Shown here piece after piece: positions 16,862 to 27,000 of a DNA stretch of 64,000 nucleotides. The number at the start of each line of letters is the position of its first letter. Within the stretch, counting starts at the first letter, position 1. The notes beneath the pieces were generated by a model. The model made no database searches, had not been told where the DNA came from, and was given only the letters and a program-made list of their open reading frames with translations. This stretch comes from Chryseobacterium sp. ERMR1:04. GTDB taxonomy: Bacteria > Bacteroidota > Bacteroidia > Flavobacteriales > Weeksellaceae. The stretch covers positions 1 through 64,000 of the forward strand of contig NZ_LIRF01000004.1 of NCBI RefSeq assembly GCF_001297705.1. The letters are read 5' to 3'. Both the position numbers and the translations under genes were made by a program.

Positions 16862-17761
16862 TTAAGAATAATATAAATCGTCAACATTAGATTTCAAGAA
16901 TCTCCATGTTGCGATGATTGTACTTAGAACCGTAATTAAAACTCCAACTCCCAATACAAGTACAATCAACCAAAAATACTGCTGATTATCCTGTACGAAT
17001 GATGAACCGATCTGGCTCGTGAAATAATACCAAACACCACATAAAGCAGCAAGCCCTATAAAAGAGCCAATAGCTCCTAAAATGATAGCTTCAATGATAA
17101 AAGGTTTTAAGATAAATCTTCTTTTTGCCCCTACCAACTGCATGGTTTTGATAATAAATCTTTTTGAAAATATTTTTAGACGGATAGAGTTATTAATTAA
17201 AACTACCGCTAGAACCAAGAACAAGAGAGAGAAACCAAAAATCCATTTTAAAATTCTACTCAGGTTATTGTAAACATCTACCATTAAGGTACTGTCGTTT
17301 TTCACATCTACAATTCCCGGAACAGATTTAATGATCTTTATCGCTGCATCAATTTTTGCAGGATCTACATACTCGGGTTTTAAAGCAATTTCTATAGAAG
17401 AAGGGAAAATATTTTCCTCAAAAAGGGCATCACTATCAATCCCCATACTTTTTTTCGCCTCTATTGCTGCTGCCGCTCTCGAAATATAAGTCGCCTTTTT
17501 TACAGGTACCAAAGTCTGTACTTTCTTTAAAGTTTCTTCTTCAAGTTTAGCAATTTTTACAGAATCTTTAGCATCATAATTTTCATCAAAGTAGGCATTG
17601 ACAACCAATTGCTCCTTGATATAGTCGGAATATTTCTGGGCGTTGATCAAAATAAGTCCCATTAATCCTAACAAAAATAACACTAAGGCAATACTTATTA
17701 CGACTGTAATATTGCTGGATCGAAGTCTCTTTTTATTAAATTCATCTACAGATTTAGCCAT
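16862..17761 (-). CDS. ftsX: Cell division ABC-type permease FtsX
   Basis: The 299-residue protein has one N-terminal helix (about 17-40), a periplasmic domain (about 50-170), then three helices in the FtsX/MacB permease domain (about 176-195, 222-248 and 262-286). With the ATPase FtsE, FtsX controls peptidoglycan hydrolases at the division site. ftsE is not adjacent, as is common in Bacteroidetes. It is the first gene of the five-gene operon and is divergent from rsmA. Confidence 0.92.
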   Translation of the reverse strand: MAKSVDEFNKKRLRSSNITVVISIALVLFLLGLMGLILINAQKYSDYIKEQLVVNAYFDENYDAKDSVKIAKLEEETLKKVQTLVPVKKATYISRAAAAIEAKKSMGIDSDALFEENIFPSSIEIALKPEYVDPAKIDAAIKIIKSVPGIVDVKNDSTLMVDVYNNLSRILKWIFGFSLLFLVLAVVLINNSIRLKIFSKRFIIKTMQLVGAKRRFILKPFIIEAIILGAIGSFIGLAALCGVWYYFTSQIGSSFVQDNQQYFWLIVLVLGVGVLITVLSTIIATWRFLKSNVDDLYYS

Positions 17762-17852
17762 TAATATTAAAATTTTTGGCTAAATTAGAAAAAAACTTCC
17801 GAAATTTGGGACGAAATAGAGAAAATCATTGTTAATAAAATCATAAAAAAAC

Positions 17853-18623
17853 TTGAGTGTAAAAGCAAAAAAGCATCTTGGTCAACACTTTTTGACAGAT
17901 GAAAATATCGCAAGAAAAATCGTAGAAGGTCTTAGTTTTGAGAACTATAATAATATTATGGAAATAGGCCCCGGAACGGGAGTTCTTACCAAATACCTTC
18001 TGGAAAAAGAGCAAAATATTTATCTTGCAGAAATAGATACCGAATCTATAGAGTACCTAAAAAACACCTATTCTAAGATCACAGAAGAGATCTTTGTAGG
18101 AGATTTTTTGAAACAGGATTTCAATTTTATTAATAACGATCAAATTGCTATTATTGGAAACTTTCCTTATAATATTTCTTCACAGATATTATTTAAGATC
18201 ATCGATCATTATGAATTGATTCCGGAAATGGTAGGAATGTTTCAAAAAGAAGTGGCAGAAAGAACAGCATCTGTACCGAGAACGAAAGAGTACGGAATTC
18301 TCTCTGTTTTGGTTCAGGCATACTATGATGTCACTTATCTGTTTACGGTGCATGAAAACGTGTTCAATCCGCCTCCAAAGGTAAAATCCGGAGTTATAAA
18401 ACTAACCCGAAACCCAAAAGAAGGATTGGCAGGAAATGAAATCCTTTTCAAGCAAATTGTAAAAGCAGGTTTTAATCAAAGAAGAAAGAAACTTTCCAAT
18501 TCTTTAAAAGTATTAGAAATCCCTGAAGAATTAAAAACGCATGAGTTTATGGATAAAAGAGCTGAAGAATTAAGCGTGAGTGATTTTATCAACTTTACTA
18601 AACTTTGGAAAGAAAACCGATAA
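17853..18623 (+). CDS. rsmA: 16S rRNA dimethyladenosine transferase RsmA (KsgA), TTG start
   Basis: The 256-residue enzyme transfers four methyl groups to two adjacent adenines near the 3' end of 16S rRNA late in 30S assembly. The SAM-binding motif is EIGPGTGVLTKYL (about 37-49). The catalytic motif reads GNFPYNISSQI where most homologues have N(L/I)(P)Y. The start must be TTG at 17853: the conserved N-terminus SVKAKKHLGQHFLTDENI begins at the next codon and no in-frame ATG or GTG lies upstream close enough. Confidence 0.94.
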   Translation: MSVKAKKHLGQHFLTDENIARKIVEGLSFENYNNIMEIGPGTGVLTKYLLEKEQNIYLAEIDTESIEYLKNTYSKITEEIFVGDFLKQDFNFINNDQIAIIGNFPYNISSQILFKIIDHYELIPEMVGMFQKEVAERTASVPRTKEYGILSVLVQAYYDVTYLFTVHENVFNPPPKVKSGVIKLTRNPKEGLAGNEILFKQIVKAGFNQRRKKLSNSLKVLEIPEELKTHEFMDKRAEELSVSDFINFTKLWKENR

Positions 18624-18636
18624 GCATTTTAGAATT

Positions 18637-18670
18637 AAAAAGCCTTTCAATTAATTTTGAAAGGCTTTTT
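18637..18670. terminator. Bidirectional terminator between rsmA and the first paralogue of the array
   Basis: AAAAAGCCTTTCAA and its exact complement TTGAAAGGCTTTTT surround a six-base loop. A-rich and T-rich flanks make it work in both directions. It lies 14 bases after the rsmA stop and 22 bases after the stop of the convergent minus-strand gene. Confidence 0.88.
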
Positions 18671-18691
18671 TTGATGTTTGCATTCTCTATA

Positions 18692-21070
18692 TTATTCTCT
18701 ATTCTTTAGTAAAATCCACCCAGACCAATTCATCTGAGCTTTTGATTTAGGATATTCAAAATTGAACTTATACCAATACGTAGCTGTTGGTAATCTTTTA
18801 CCTCCTACCGTTCCATCCCAAATAGGTTGTTGTTTTGAGAATCTGAACATTTCTACTCCATATCTGTCATAAATAGAGCCTGTGAAGTTTTTGAAATCTC
18901 CCAGTGACTTAAGATCCAGAACATCATTAATCCCGTCTTGGTTAGGAGTAATAATATTTGAAATGTTTAGAGTAAAGAACTCAAGTGCTCCCACACAATG
19001 CGTGCCTACTACCCTTACCTGAATATGATAGGTGGTATTATTCTGTAATCCGGTAAAGATATTAGACTGCTGCCACAATATTCCTCCGTCAATAGAGTAT
19101 TCTAAAATACCTTGAATATTATTAATGGGTGGGTTTTCAGCTGTAATAGTCAGTGTACCATTTCCATAATTAAGATTAGAAACAAAAGGTGATGCCGCTC
19201 CCATTACTTTTACAGAGAAGAGCTTTTTACAATATCCATTATCTATTTCAACGGTATAAATTCCCCATTGGTCAACTGCAATGGTTTGGGTAACCGCTCC
19301 CGTACTCCATAAATATTTGTAATTAGGACCTGCACCAGCATCCAAAATCACACTATCCCCGATACACATTTCAACATCTTTTAATGGTGGAACAATCTCT
19401 GGAACGACTTCTACTATTACCGTTGCCGGTTGTAAAGATTTACACCCTTTTGCTCCGATAGCGTATACCGTAAATGTAGTTGTATTGTATAAAGTAGCCG
19501 TCTGAGTAGCACCGGTACCTAAGAAATTATTCCATAGGTAGGTAGTTCCTCCTGTAGCTGTTAAATTGACCGATTCTCCAGGACATATTTTTATTCTAGA
19601 GGATACCAATGTTGCTTTAGGCGTAACCTCTTTTAATAATTTTAATTTAATTAATTTGCTACAGAATCCTCCATTTGAAACCACAACATATAAGATTTGT
19701 CCATCACTTCCATTGTAATTTAATGGCGTGGTAATATAATTATTATTTTGAGCGATGGCATCTGCCTGATTTACATAAAAATGAAATATAGCACCAGGCG
19801 TTGTACTTATTGATGGAATTGCATTCGATAAATCAAAAGTTGTAATATCCGGAGTACTGCAGAGTAACAAAGTAGCATCCTGAGCTACCGGAGTTATCCC
19901 TCCATGAATTTGAATCGTTGCTTTACCCGGACAAGGGTTTCCGGGAACACTTACTTCTATGGTATACGTTCCCGGCTGAACTGCAGTAATAGAGTTCGTC
20001 GTTGCGCCGGTAATAGGAGTTCCGTTAAAAAACCATTGATATAGTAAATTAGGATCACTGATAGAAGCCGTGATCACTTGCGGTACATTATCACAAACAT
20101 TAATATCGGAAGGTAAAGTAGCCCCCGCAGGATCTAATAAATCTACCCCAATATTAAAAGAGCCCCCTTCTAAGAATACCGCAGTATCATATGCATAATC
20201 TACCCCATACTGCCCATAATCAGCCACCACCATCTTAAAATGATACGCCTGCCCAGGAATTACTGTTGCCGTTGCCGTAAGAGGAACTGTTCTTCCATTA
20301 AAATTGGTTACTGTTGCCGGTTTTGAATTGTATCCAAAAAAATATTGAGGGTTTGAAGCCCCACATTGTAAAGGGAATCCTGAATCTGAATCTGCCGGAT
20401 GAATATTCGTAACACTTACAGGACCTGCTCCTGAAGGCAATACAGCCATATTTTGATAAGGACCGCCAGAAACGGGTCTTAGCAATAAAGCAAAAACATC
20501 GGCATAACTACAAGGAAAAGTTGTTGTGTACTCTTCAGATGCCATTAAATAATTAAACTTTACCTGAGATGAGGTAGGTACAAAATCGAATTCTAAAATC
20601 ACAGAATTCGTTAAATATCCTGTAGATCCTATTGCTGCTGCTAAATCTGGATCACTTCCTGTTGAAAGATTATCACTTAAAGTAAATTGTTCTAAACTAT
20701 TACCGCCTTTTCTAGCATAGCCGGTTGATAGCACGATACCATCTTTAAAAGGAAAATTGGTAGTCCCTCTATGAAAATAGCCCCAGGCTCTGTCTGTAAC
20801 AGTTGGCCCTTCATTAGGACTAACCTGAACATTAGTCACTGTAGGCGTAACACAAGAATTTGTACCCGATGATATTAATACATCTTTTACCAATTGTTCC
20901 GCCGTATAAGCAGATGCTGGATACGTAGGAGCATTAATCTCTATAAAATTTCCAGCTTTTTTGGAGGTTACCGAGGTTTCCCGTACCGATTTTCGAGATG
21001 TATTTTTTTGGGAATAAATAAAATTGGAGGTGACAAGAAAAATAGAAAATAATAGTAGAGATTTCTTCAT
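18692..21070 (-). CDS. Secreted choice-of-anchor L protein, T9SS type B sorting domain (array gene 1)
   Basis: The 792-residue protein has a Sec signal peptide (about 1-20). A choice-of-anchor L domain (about 50-305) carries GYFHRGTTNFPFKDGIVLSTG, FDFVPTSSQVKFNYLMASEEY and YHFKMVVADYG. Cys-containing Ig/PKD-like modules follow (about 310-690). A type B sorting domain (about 705-792) begins NIITPNQDGINDVLDL and ends GWILLKNRE. Type B domains send proteins across the outer membrane by T9SS, as for the gliding adhesin SprB. A surface adhesin or matrix role is inferred. It is nearly identical to array gene 2 over the 3' 1.4 kb. No PorP/SprF partner gene is adjacent. Confidence 0.88.
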   Translation of the reverse strand: MKKSLLLFSIFLVTSNFIYSQKNTSRKSVRETSVTSKKAGNFIEINAPTYPASAYTAEQLVKDVLISSGTNSCVTPTVTNVQVSPNEGPTVTDRAWGYFHRGTTNFPFKDGIVLSTGYARKGGNSLEQFTLSDNLSTGSDPDLAAAIGSTGYLTNSVILEFDFVPTSSQVKFNYLMASEEYTTTFPCSYADVFALLLRPVSGGPYQNMAVLPSGAGPVSVTNIHPADSDSGFPLQCGASNPQYFFGYNSKPATVTNFNGRTVPLTATATVIPGQAYHFKMVVADYGQYGVDYAYDTAVFLEGGSFNIGVDLLDPAGATLPSDINVCDNVPQVITASISDPNLLYQWFFNGTPITGATTNSITAVQPGTYTIEVSVPGNPCPGKATIQIHGGITPVAQDATLLLCSTPDITTFDLSNAIPSISTTPGAIFHFYVNQADAIAQNNNYITTPLNYNGSDGQILYVVVSNGGFCSKLIKLKLLKEVTPKATLVSSRIKICPGESVNLTATGGTTYLWNNFLGTGATQTATLYNTTTFTVYAIGAKGCKSLQPATVIVEVVPEIVPPLKDVEMCIGDSVILDAGAGPNYKYLWSTGAVTQTIAVDQWGIYTVEIDNGYCKKLFSVKVMGAASPFVSNLNYGNGTLTITAENPPINNIQGILEYSIDGGILWQQSNIFTGLQNNTTYHIQVRVVGTHCVGALEFFTLNISNIITPNQDGINDVLDLKSLGDFKNFTGSIYDRYGVEMFRFSKQQPIWDGTVGGKRLPTATYWYKFNFEYPKSKAQMNWSGWILLKNRE

Positions 21071-21500
21071 AACATTTTTGTTTTTAAAATTTATTCTTCT
21101 TTAATGTATCATAGCATACCAACCTATTCATTACAAAAAACAAAATCTGTATCCCTACAAAAGTGAGTAAACACTTTTCTAATTATTTGATCTATCTCAT
21201 AAAGGTTTTGTTTTATGCTACTTACTTTCTCAGATTGTAAGCTTAAAGTCTACGGTCTGAAATTTATATATAACATTTTATCCTGTTGGTATGTAGTTTT
21301 TATAGATATTAAGAATCAGTTCTTAATCTTAATTAATCACATCATTTAAAAAAATACGAACAAGATGATTAATGGTTATTAGATCCTCAAAAGTGTGAGA
21401 AATAAAAAGAACTGTTTTTTATTACAGCCTTTAAAATGAACACAAGAAATTGATAAACAGATAAATATAATGAATTTATTTAAAAAAACAAAATTTAAAC

Positions 21501-21537
21501 AAAAAAGCCTTCCAAAATTAATTGAAAGGCTTTTTTT
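21501..21537 (-). terminator. Terminator of array gene 2
   Basis: AAAAAAGCCTTCCAA pairs with TTGAAAGGCTTTTTT with one mismatch. It lies about 20 bases past the array gene 2 stop on the minus strand. The stem closely resembles the terminator at 18637-18670, as expected if the flank was duplicated with the gene. The rest of 21071-21500 is AT-rich and shows no gene; no clear promoter box for array gene 1 was found in it. Confidence 0.75.
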
Positions 21538-21559
21538 GATATTTGCATTATCTATGATA

Positions 21560-23938
21560 TTATTCTCTGTTCTTTAGTAAGATCCACCCAGACCAATTCA
21601 TCTGAGCTTTTGATTTAGGATATTCAAAATTGAACTTATACCAATACGTAGCTGTTGGTAATCTTTTACCTCCTACCGTTCCATCCCAAATAGGTTGTTG
21701 TTTTGAGAATCTGAACATTTCTACTCCGTATCTGTCATAAATAGAACCTGTGAAGTTTTTAAAATCTCCCAGTGACTTAAGATCCAAAACATCATTAATC
21801 CCGTCTTGGTTAGGAGTAATAATATTTGAAATGTTTAGAGTAAAGAATTCCAGCGCTCCCACACAATGCGTACCTACTACCCTTACCTGAATATGATAGG
21901 TGGTATTATTCTGTAATCCGGTAAAGATATTAGACTGCTGCCACAATATTCCTCCGTCAATAGAGTATTCTAAAATACCTTGAATATTATTAATGGGTGG
22001 GTTTTCAGCTGTAATAGTCAGTGTACCATTTCCATAATTAAGATTAGAAACAAAAGGTGATGCCGCTCCCATTACTTTTACAGAGAAGAGCTTTTTACAA
22101 TATCCATTATCTATTTCAACGGTATAAATTCCCCATTGGTCAACTGCAATGGTTTGGGTAACCGCTCCGGTGCTCCATAAATATTTGTAATTAGGACCTG
22201 CACCAGCATCCAAAATCACCCTATCCCCAATACACATTTCAACATCTTTTAATGGTGGAACAATCTCTGGAACGACTTCTACTATTACCGTTGCTGGTTG
22301 TAAAGATTTACACCCTTTTGCTCCGATAGCGTATACCGTAAATGTAGTTGTATTGTATAAAGTAGCCGTCTGAGTAGCACCGGTACCTAAGAAATTATTC
22401 CATAGGTAGGTAGTTCCTCCTGTAGCTGTTAAATTGACCGATTCTCCAGGACATATTTTTATTCTAGAGGATACCAATGTTGCTTTAGGCGTAACCTCTT
22501 TTAATAATTTTAATTTAATTAATTTGCTACAGAATCCTCCATTTGAAACCACAACATATAAGATTTGTCCATCACTTCCATTGTAATTTAATGGCGTGGT
22601 AATATAATTATTATTTTGAGCGATGGCATCTGCCTGATTTACATAAAAATGAAATATAGCACCAGGCGTTGTACTTATTGATGGAATTGCATTCGATAAA
22701 TCAAAAGTTGTAATATCCGGAGTACTGCAGAGTAACAAAGTAGCATCCTGAGCTACCGGAGTTATCCCTCCATGAATTTGAATCGTTGCTTTACCCGGAC
22801 AAGGGTTTCCGGGAACACTTACTTCTATGGTATACGTTCCCGGCTGAACTGCAGTAATAGAGTTCGTCGTTGCGCCGGTAATAGGAGTTCCGTTAAAAAA
22901 CCATTGATATAGTAAATTAGGATCACTAATAGAAGCTGTGATCACTTGCGGTACATTATCACAAACATTAATATCGGAAGGTAAAGTAGCTCCCGCAGGA
23001 TCTAATAAATCTACCCCAATATTAAAAGAGCCCCCTTCTAAGAATACCGCAGTATCATAAACATGATCTACTGCAAATTGCCCATAATCAGCAGCCACCA
23101 TTTTAAAATGATACGCCTGCCCAGGAGTTACTGTTGCGGTTGCGGTAAGAGGAACTGTTCTTCCATTAAAGTTGGTTACGGTAGATGGATTAGAATTATA
23201 CCCAAAGAAATATAAAGGGTTGGCAGCCCCACATAGTAAAGGAAATCCTGAATCTGAATTTGCAGGGTGAATATTCGTAACACTTACAGGACCTGCTCCT
23301 GAAGGCAATACAGCCATATTTTGATAAGGACCGCCAGAAACGGGTCTTAGCAATAAAGCAAAAGCATCGGCATAACTACAAGGAAAACTTCCTGTATATT
23401 CTTCGGAAGCCATTAAATAATTAAACTTTACCTGAGATGAGGTAGGTACAAAATCGAATTCTAAAATCACAGAATTCGTTAAATATCCTGTAGATCCTAT
23501 TGCTGCTGCTAAATCTGGATCACTTCCAGTAGAAAGATCATCCCCTAAAGTAAATGGTTCTAAATCATTTCCTGCTTTTCTAGCAAAGCCGGTTGATAGC
23601 ACGATACCATCTTTAAAAGGAAAATTGGTGGTCCCTCTATGAAAATAGCCCCAGGCTCTGTCTGTAACAGTTGGCCCTTCATTAGGACTAACCTGAACAT
23701 TAGTCACCGTAGGCGTAACACAAGAATTTGTTCCCGATGATATTAATACATCTTTTACCAATTGTGCAGCTGTATAAGCAGCTGCCGGATATGTAGGAAC
23801 ATTAACATCTATAAAATTTCCAGCTTTTTTGGAGGTTATAGATGTTTCTCTTACGAGTTTTCTGGGTTGATTTTTTTGAGAATAAAAAAGATTAGAGGTG
23901 ACAAGAAAAATAGAAAATAGTAGTAGATATCTCTTCAT
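21560..23938 (-). CDS. Secreted choice-of-anchor L protein, T9SS type B sorting domain (array gene 2)
   Basis: Same architecture and length (792 residues) as array gene 1 when started at 23938 (MKRYLLLFSIFLVTSN). A start at 23959 adds seven residues but would overlap the promoter box at 23957-23964, so 23938 is preferred. From about residue 310 to the end it differs from gene 1 by very few amino acids (for example GDR for GDS near the third Ig-like module). The choice-of-anchor L domain carries most of the differences, in short clusters: after TGFARKAGN, at EEYTGSFPCSYADAF, and at SGFPLLCGAANPLYF. Surface exposure by T9SS is expected; binding partner unknown. Confidence 0.88.
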   Translation of the reverse strand: MKRYLLLFSIFLVTSNLFYSQKNQPRKLVRETSITSKKAGNFIDVNVPTYPAAAYTAAQLVKDVLISSGTNSCVTPTVTNVQVSPNEGPTVTDRAWGYFHRGTTNFPFKDGIVLSTGFARKAGNDLEPFTLGDDLSTGSDPDLAAAIGSTGYLTNSVILEFDFVPTSSQVKFNYLMASEEYTGSFPCSYADAFALLLRPVSGGPYQNMAVLPSGAGPVSVTNIHPANSDSGFPLLCGAANPLYFFGYNSNPSTVTNFNGRTVPLTATATVTPGQAYHFKMVAADYGQFAVDHVYDTAVFLEGGSFNIGVDLLDPAGATLPSDINVCDNVPQVITASISDPNLLYQWFFNGTPITGATTNSITAVQPGTYTIEVSVPGNPCPGKATIQIHGGITPVAQDATLLLCSTPDITTFDLSNAIPSISTTPGAIFHFYVNQADAIAQNNNYITTPLNYNGSDGQILYVVVSNGGFCSKLIKLKLLKEVTPKATLVSSRIKICPGESVNLTATGGTTYLWNNFLGTGATQTATLYNTTTFTVYAIGAKGCKSLQPATVIVEVVPEIVPPLKDVEMCIGDRVILDAGAGPNYKYLWSTGAVTQTIAVDQWGIYTVEIDNGYCKKLFSVKVMGAASPFVSNLNYGNGTLTITAENPPINNIQGILEYSIDGGILWQQSNIFTGLQNNTTYHIQVRVVGTHCVGALEFFTLNISNIITPNQDGINDVLDLKSLGDFKNFTGSIYDRYGVEMFRFSKQQPIWDGTVGGKRLPTATYWYKFNFEYPKSKAQMNWSGWILLKNRE

Positions 23939-23956
23939 TACAATATTTTTATTTAA

Positions 23957-23964
23957 CAAATTTA
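23957..23964 (-). promoter_or_regulatory. -7 box for array gene 2
   Basis: TAAATTTG on the minus strand matches TAnnTTTG, 18 bases upstream of the preferred start codon at 23938. The same spacing holds in the other array genes, which supports both the box and the start choice. Confidence 0.5.
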
Positions 23965-24017
23965 ATTTTTTTTAAATATATCACACATATATTTAATTAT
24001 TTATTATCATAAAAACA

Positions 24018-24041
24018 AAAACCTTCCAATTGGAAGGTTTT
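24018..24041 (-). terminator. Terminator of array gene 3
   Basis: AAAACCTTCCAA is followed at once by its exact complement TTGGAAGGTTTT, which folds with a short AATT loop and ends in T on the minus strand. It lies 23 bases beyond the stop codon of array gene 3. Confidence 0.78.
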
Positions 24042-24063
24042 ATTGTTATTTTGGTTTAAATTT

Positions 24064-27000
24064 TTAATTTCTATTTTTCAGTAATATCCAGCCCGTTCTT
24101 AGCTCAAGTTTTTTACTCGCTGGGTTATCCCATTGTACTTTGTACCAATAAGTAGCTGTAGGCAGGTTAAGATCTTTTATTGTTCCTCTCCAAGTAGTTT
24201 CAGATTTCGTGGCTTTAAAAATTTCCTGACCATATCTGTTAAAGACAGAGGCCGCAAAATTATTATATCCGCTTATTCCTGAGAAATCTATAAAATCATT
24301 TTTACCATCCCCATTTGGTGTAATTGCATTACTAATAACGAATGTAAAATATTGTAATGATGTACTACATTTCGCATCCTTAACCCTAACCATTAGATTA
24401 TAATTGGTATTATTCAAAACATTATAAAACATGTTCGAATTCTGCCAGGTTACTCCACCATCAATAGAAAACTCTAAAATTCCACCTGTAGGATTTGAAG
24501 CCGTAAGCGTAAGAACATGATTTTCATAGACTATATTCGTAAACTGAGGTAAGGTTGGATTTAAAATTTGAGCCGTGAAAACTTTAGAACAAACTCCATT
24601 GCTAATCGTAACGCTATAAGTTCCCGTAATATTAGTAGATATTGTTTGGGTGGTAGCTCCAGTACTCCATAAATACGTATAGTTTGGTCCTGCACCTGCA
24701 TCTAAAATCCCTGTATCTCCTGCACAAACAAAAACATCTTGTAATGTTGAAACAATTGCAGGAACAACTTCAATAGTAATTGTTGCGGGATTGATAGAAC
24801 TACATCCATTTCCACCCAATGCATGTACAGAATATATAGTGGTAAGCGTAGGCGAAACAATCTGAGTATTACCATTCCCTGTTAATCCTGCCCAGCTATA
24901 GGTAATACCACCTGTAGCGGTTAAAGTAACAGATTCTCCGGCACATATTTTCGTTTTAGAAGCTGAGATTCCCGCTATCGGAGGCCCAACGATCACCGTA
25001 ACGGTTGCTGGATTTGCAGAAATACATCCATTTGCTCCTACCGCAAAAACGGTATATACCGTAGTCGTCGTAGGGGAAACAACCTGAGTATTCCCATTAC
25101 CCGTAAGACCACCACCCCAATTATAAGTTGCTCCGCCAGATGCGGTTAAAGTAACAGATTCTCCTACACAAATCTGGGCGACAGAAGAAATTAAAGTTGC
25201 TACTGGAGGTGTTTTATCCTGGGCTACTGTAACTGTTGCGGTATATGTACACGTTAAATTTCCGGGTTGTGTTACGTTTGAAACTGTTAATGTATAAACT
25301 CCACCAGCATTTACCGTTGGTGTTAAAGTATTAGCCCCCGAAACAATATTCCCTCCACCTGTTGTTGTCCAGGCAATGGTAGAACCTGTAGGAATTACTG
25401 ATGCACCCGCATTTATCGTAATCTGATTCGTTGTACATGTAATAGTTTGTGGAGCAGCTATCGTTAATGTTGTTACTGCCGTACTTACTAATTGCAAAGT
25501 AACAACATAGCTACAGCCTCCATTTCTTACCAATACATAAATAGTCTGATTTCCAGGACTTGGATATGCTGTAGGGGTAGGTATTGTATTCCCATTTCCA
25601 GCATTGGCATCAGCCTGAAGAACATAATAATCAAAAGTAGCAGTACCAGCAGTTGTTATTTGGGGTTGTGCCGATGTTAAATCATAAATAATATTTCCTT
25701 GCTGATAACATTTTAGCAAAGTTGCGTTTTGTACTGTAATAGGCTGCGAAACTTCAATCGTTATTGTTGCCGCATTTTGAGATACACAACCATTAGCACC
25801 AACAGCAGTTACTGTATAGGTCGTATTAGCAGTAGGAGTTACAATTTGTGTATTTCCATTACCTGTTAATCCGCCTTGCCAGTTATATGTAGCTCCACCC
25901 GAAGCGGTTAAAGTAACAGATTCCCCTGCGCAGATAAGAACTTTAGTCGCAGTTAATCCTGTTGTAGGTGGGGCACTATCCCCAGTTACCGTCACTGTTG
26001 AAGTTGCTGTACAGTTAAGATTTCCAGGCTGATAATTTTTTGTAATCGTTAAAGTATAAGTTCCTGCATTATTCACAACTGGTGTTAATGTATTTCCACC
26101 AGAGACAATATTTCCACCCGTAGTTGCCCAATTAAATGTAGAACCAGCTGGATAAACTGATGCAGAGGCATCTAATGTAATTTGTGAATTTGTACAAGTT
26201 AAAACTGTTGGAGGCGCAATGGTAGCAGTCATCTGAGTAGCTTTTATGAGCTGTAGTTGAGCCACATTTGAACACGATCCACTGGTTACCCTAACATATA
26301 TTGTAATCCCTCCAGCACTTGAATAAGCTGTAGGAGTAGGAATTGTATTTGCATTTCCCGCATTAGCATCTGCTTGGTTCAAATAATAAGTAAATGTAGC
26401 TCCTGGAGTGGTATTGTTAATTTGCGATTCAGCTGTAGTTAAATTAAACACAGCATTCCCAGGTACATAGCAAGTAGTTAAGCTCGCATTTTGTGCTGTA
26501 GGAGGAACGCCCATTGTAATGGTTACACTGGCAGTTCCCGGACATGAATTTCCAGGAATTAAAACATTAATCGTATAGGTTCCAGACTGTGTAGCTGTAT
26601 AACTAACTCCGTTAGCACCAACGATTGGCACATTATTTAATAACCACTGATAGGTAGCTCCCGGAATATTAGCCGAAGCTGTAAGAACCTGTGGTACATT
26701 ACCACAAACATTAATATTGGCAGGAAGTGTAGCTCCCGCAGGATCCAAAATTTTAACTCCTATATCAAAAGATCCTGCTTCTAAAAACACACCAGAATCA
26801 TAATTCATATCTGAATAATCAGCTAAAACCATTTTAAAATGATAGGTTTGCCCAGGTATTACTGTTGCAGTAGCTGTTAACGGAATTGTACGTCCCGCAA
26901 AATTTGTTTCAATCTGAGGATTATTTAATCCTCCAAAATACTGTGCATTCTTTGGTCCACAAGGCAAACCTGCAGGAACAATGTTGGTAACACTCACAGG

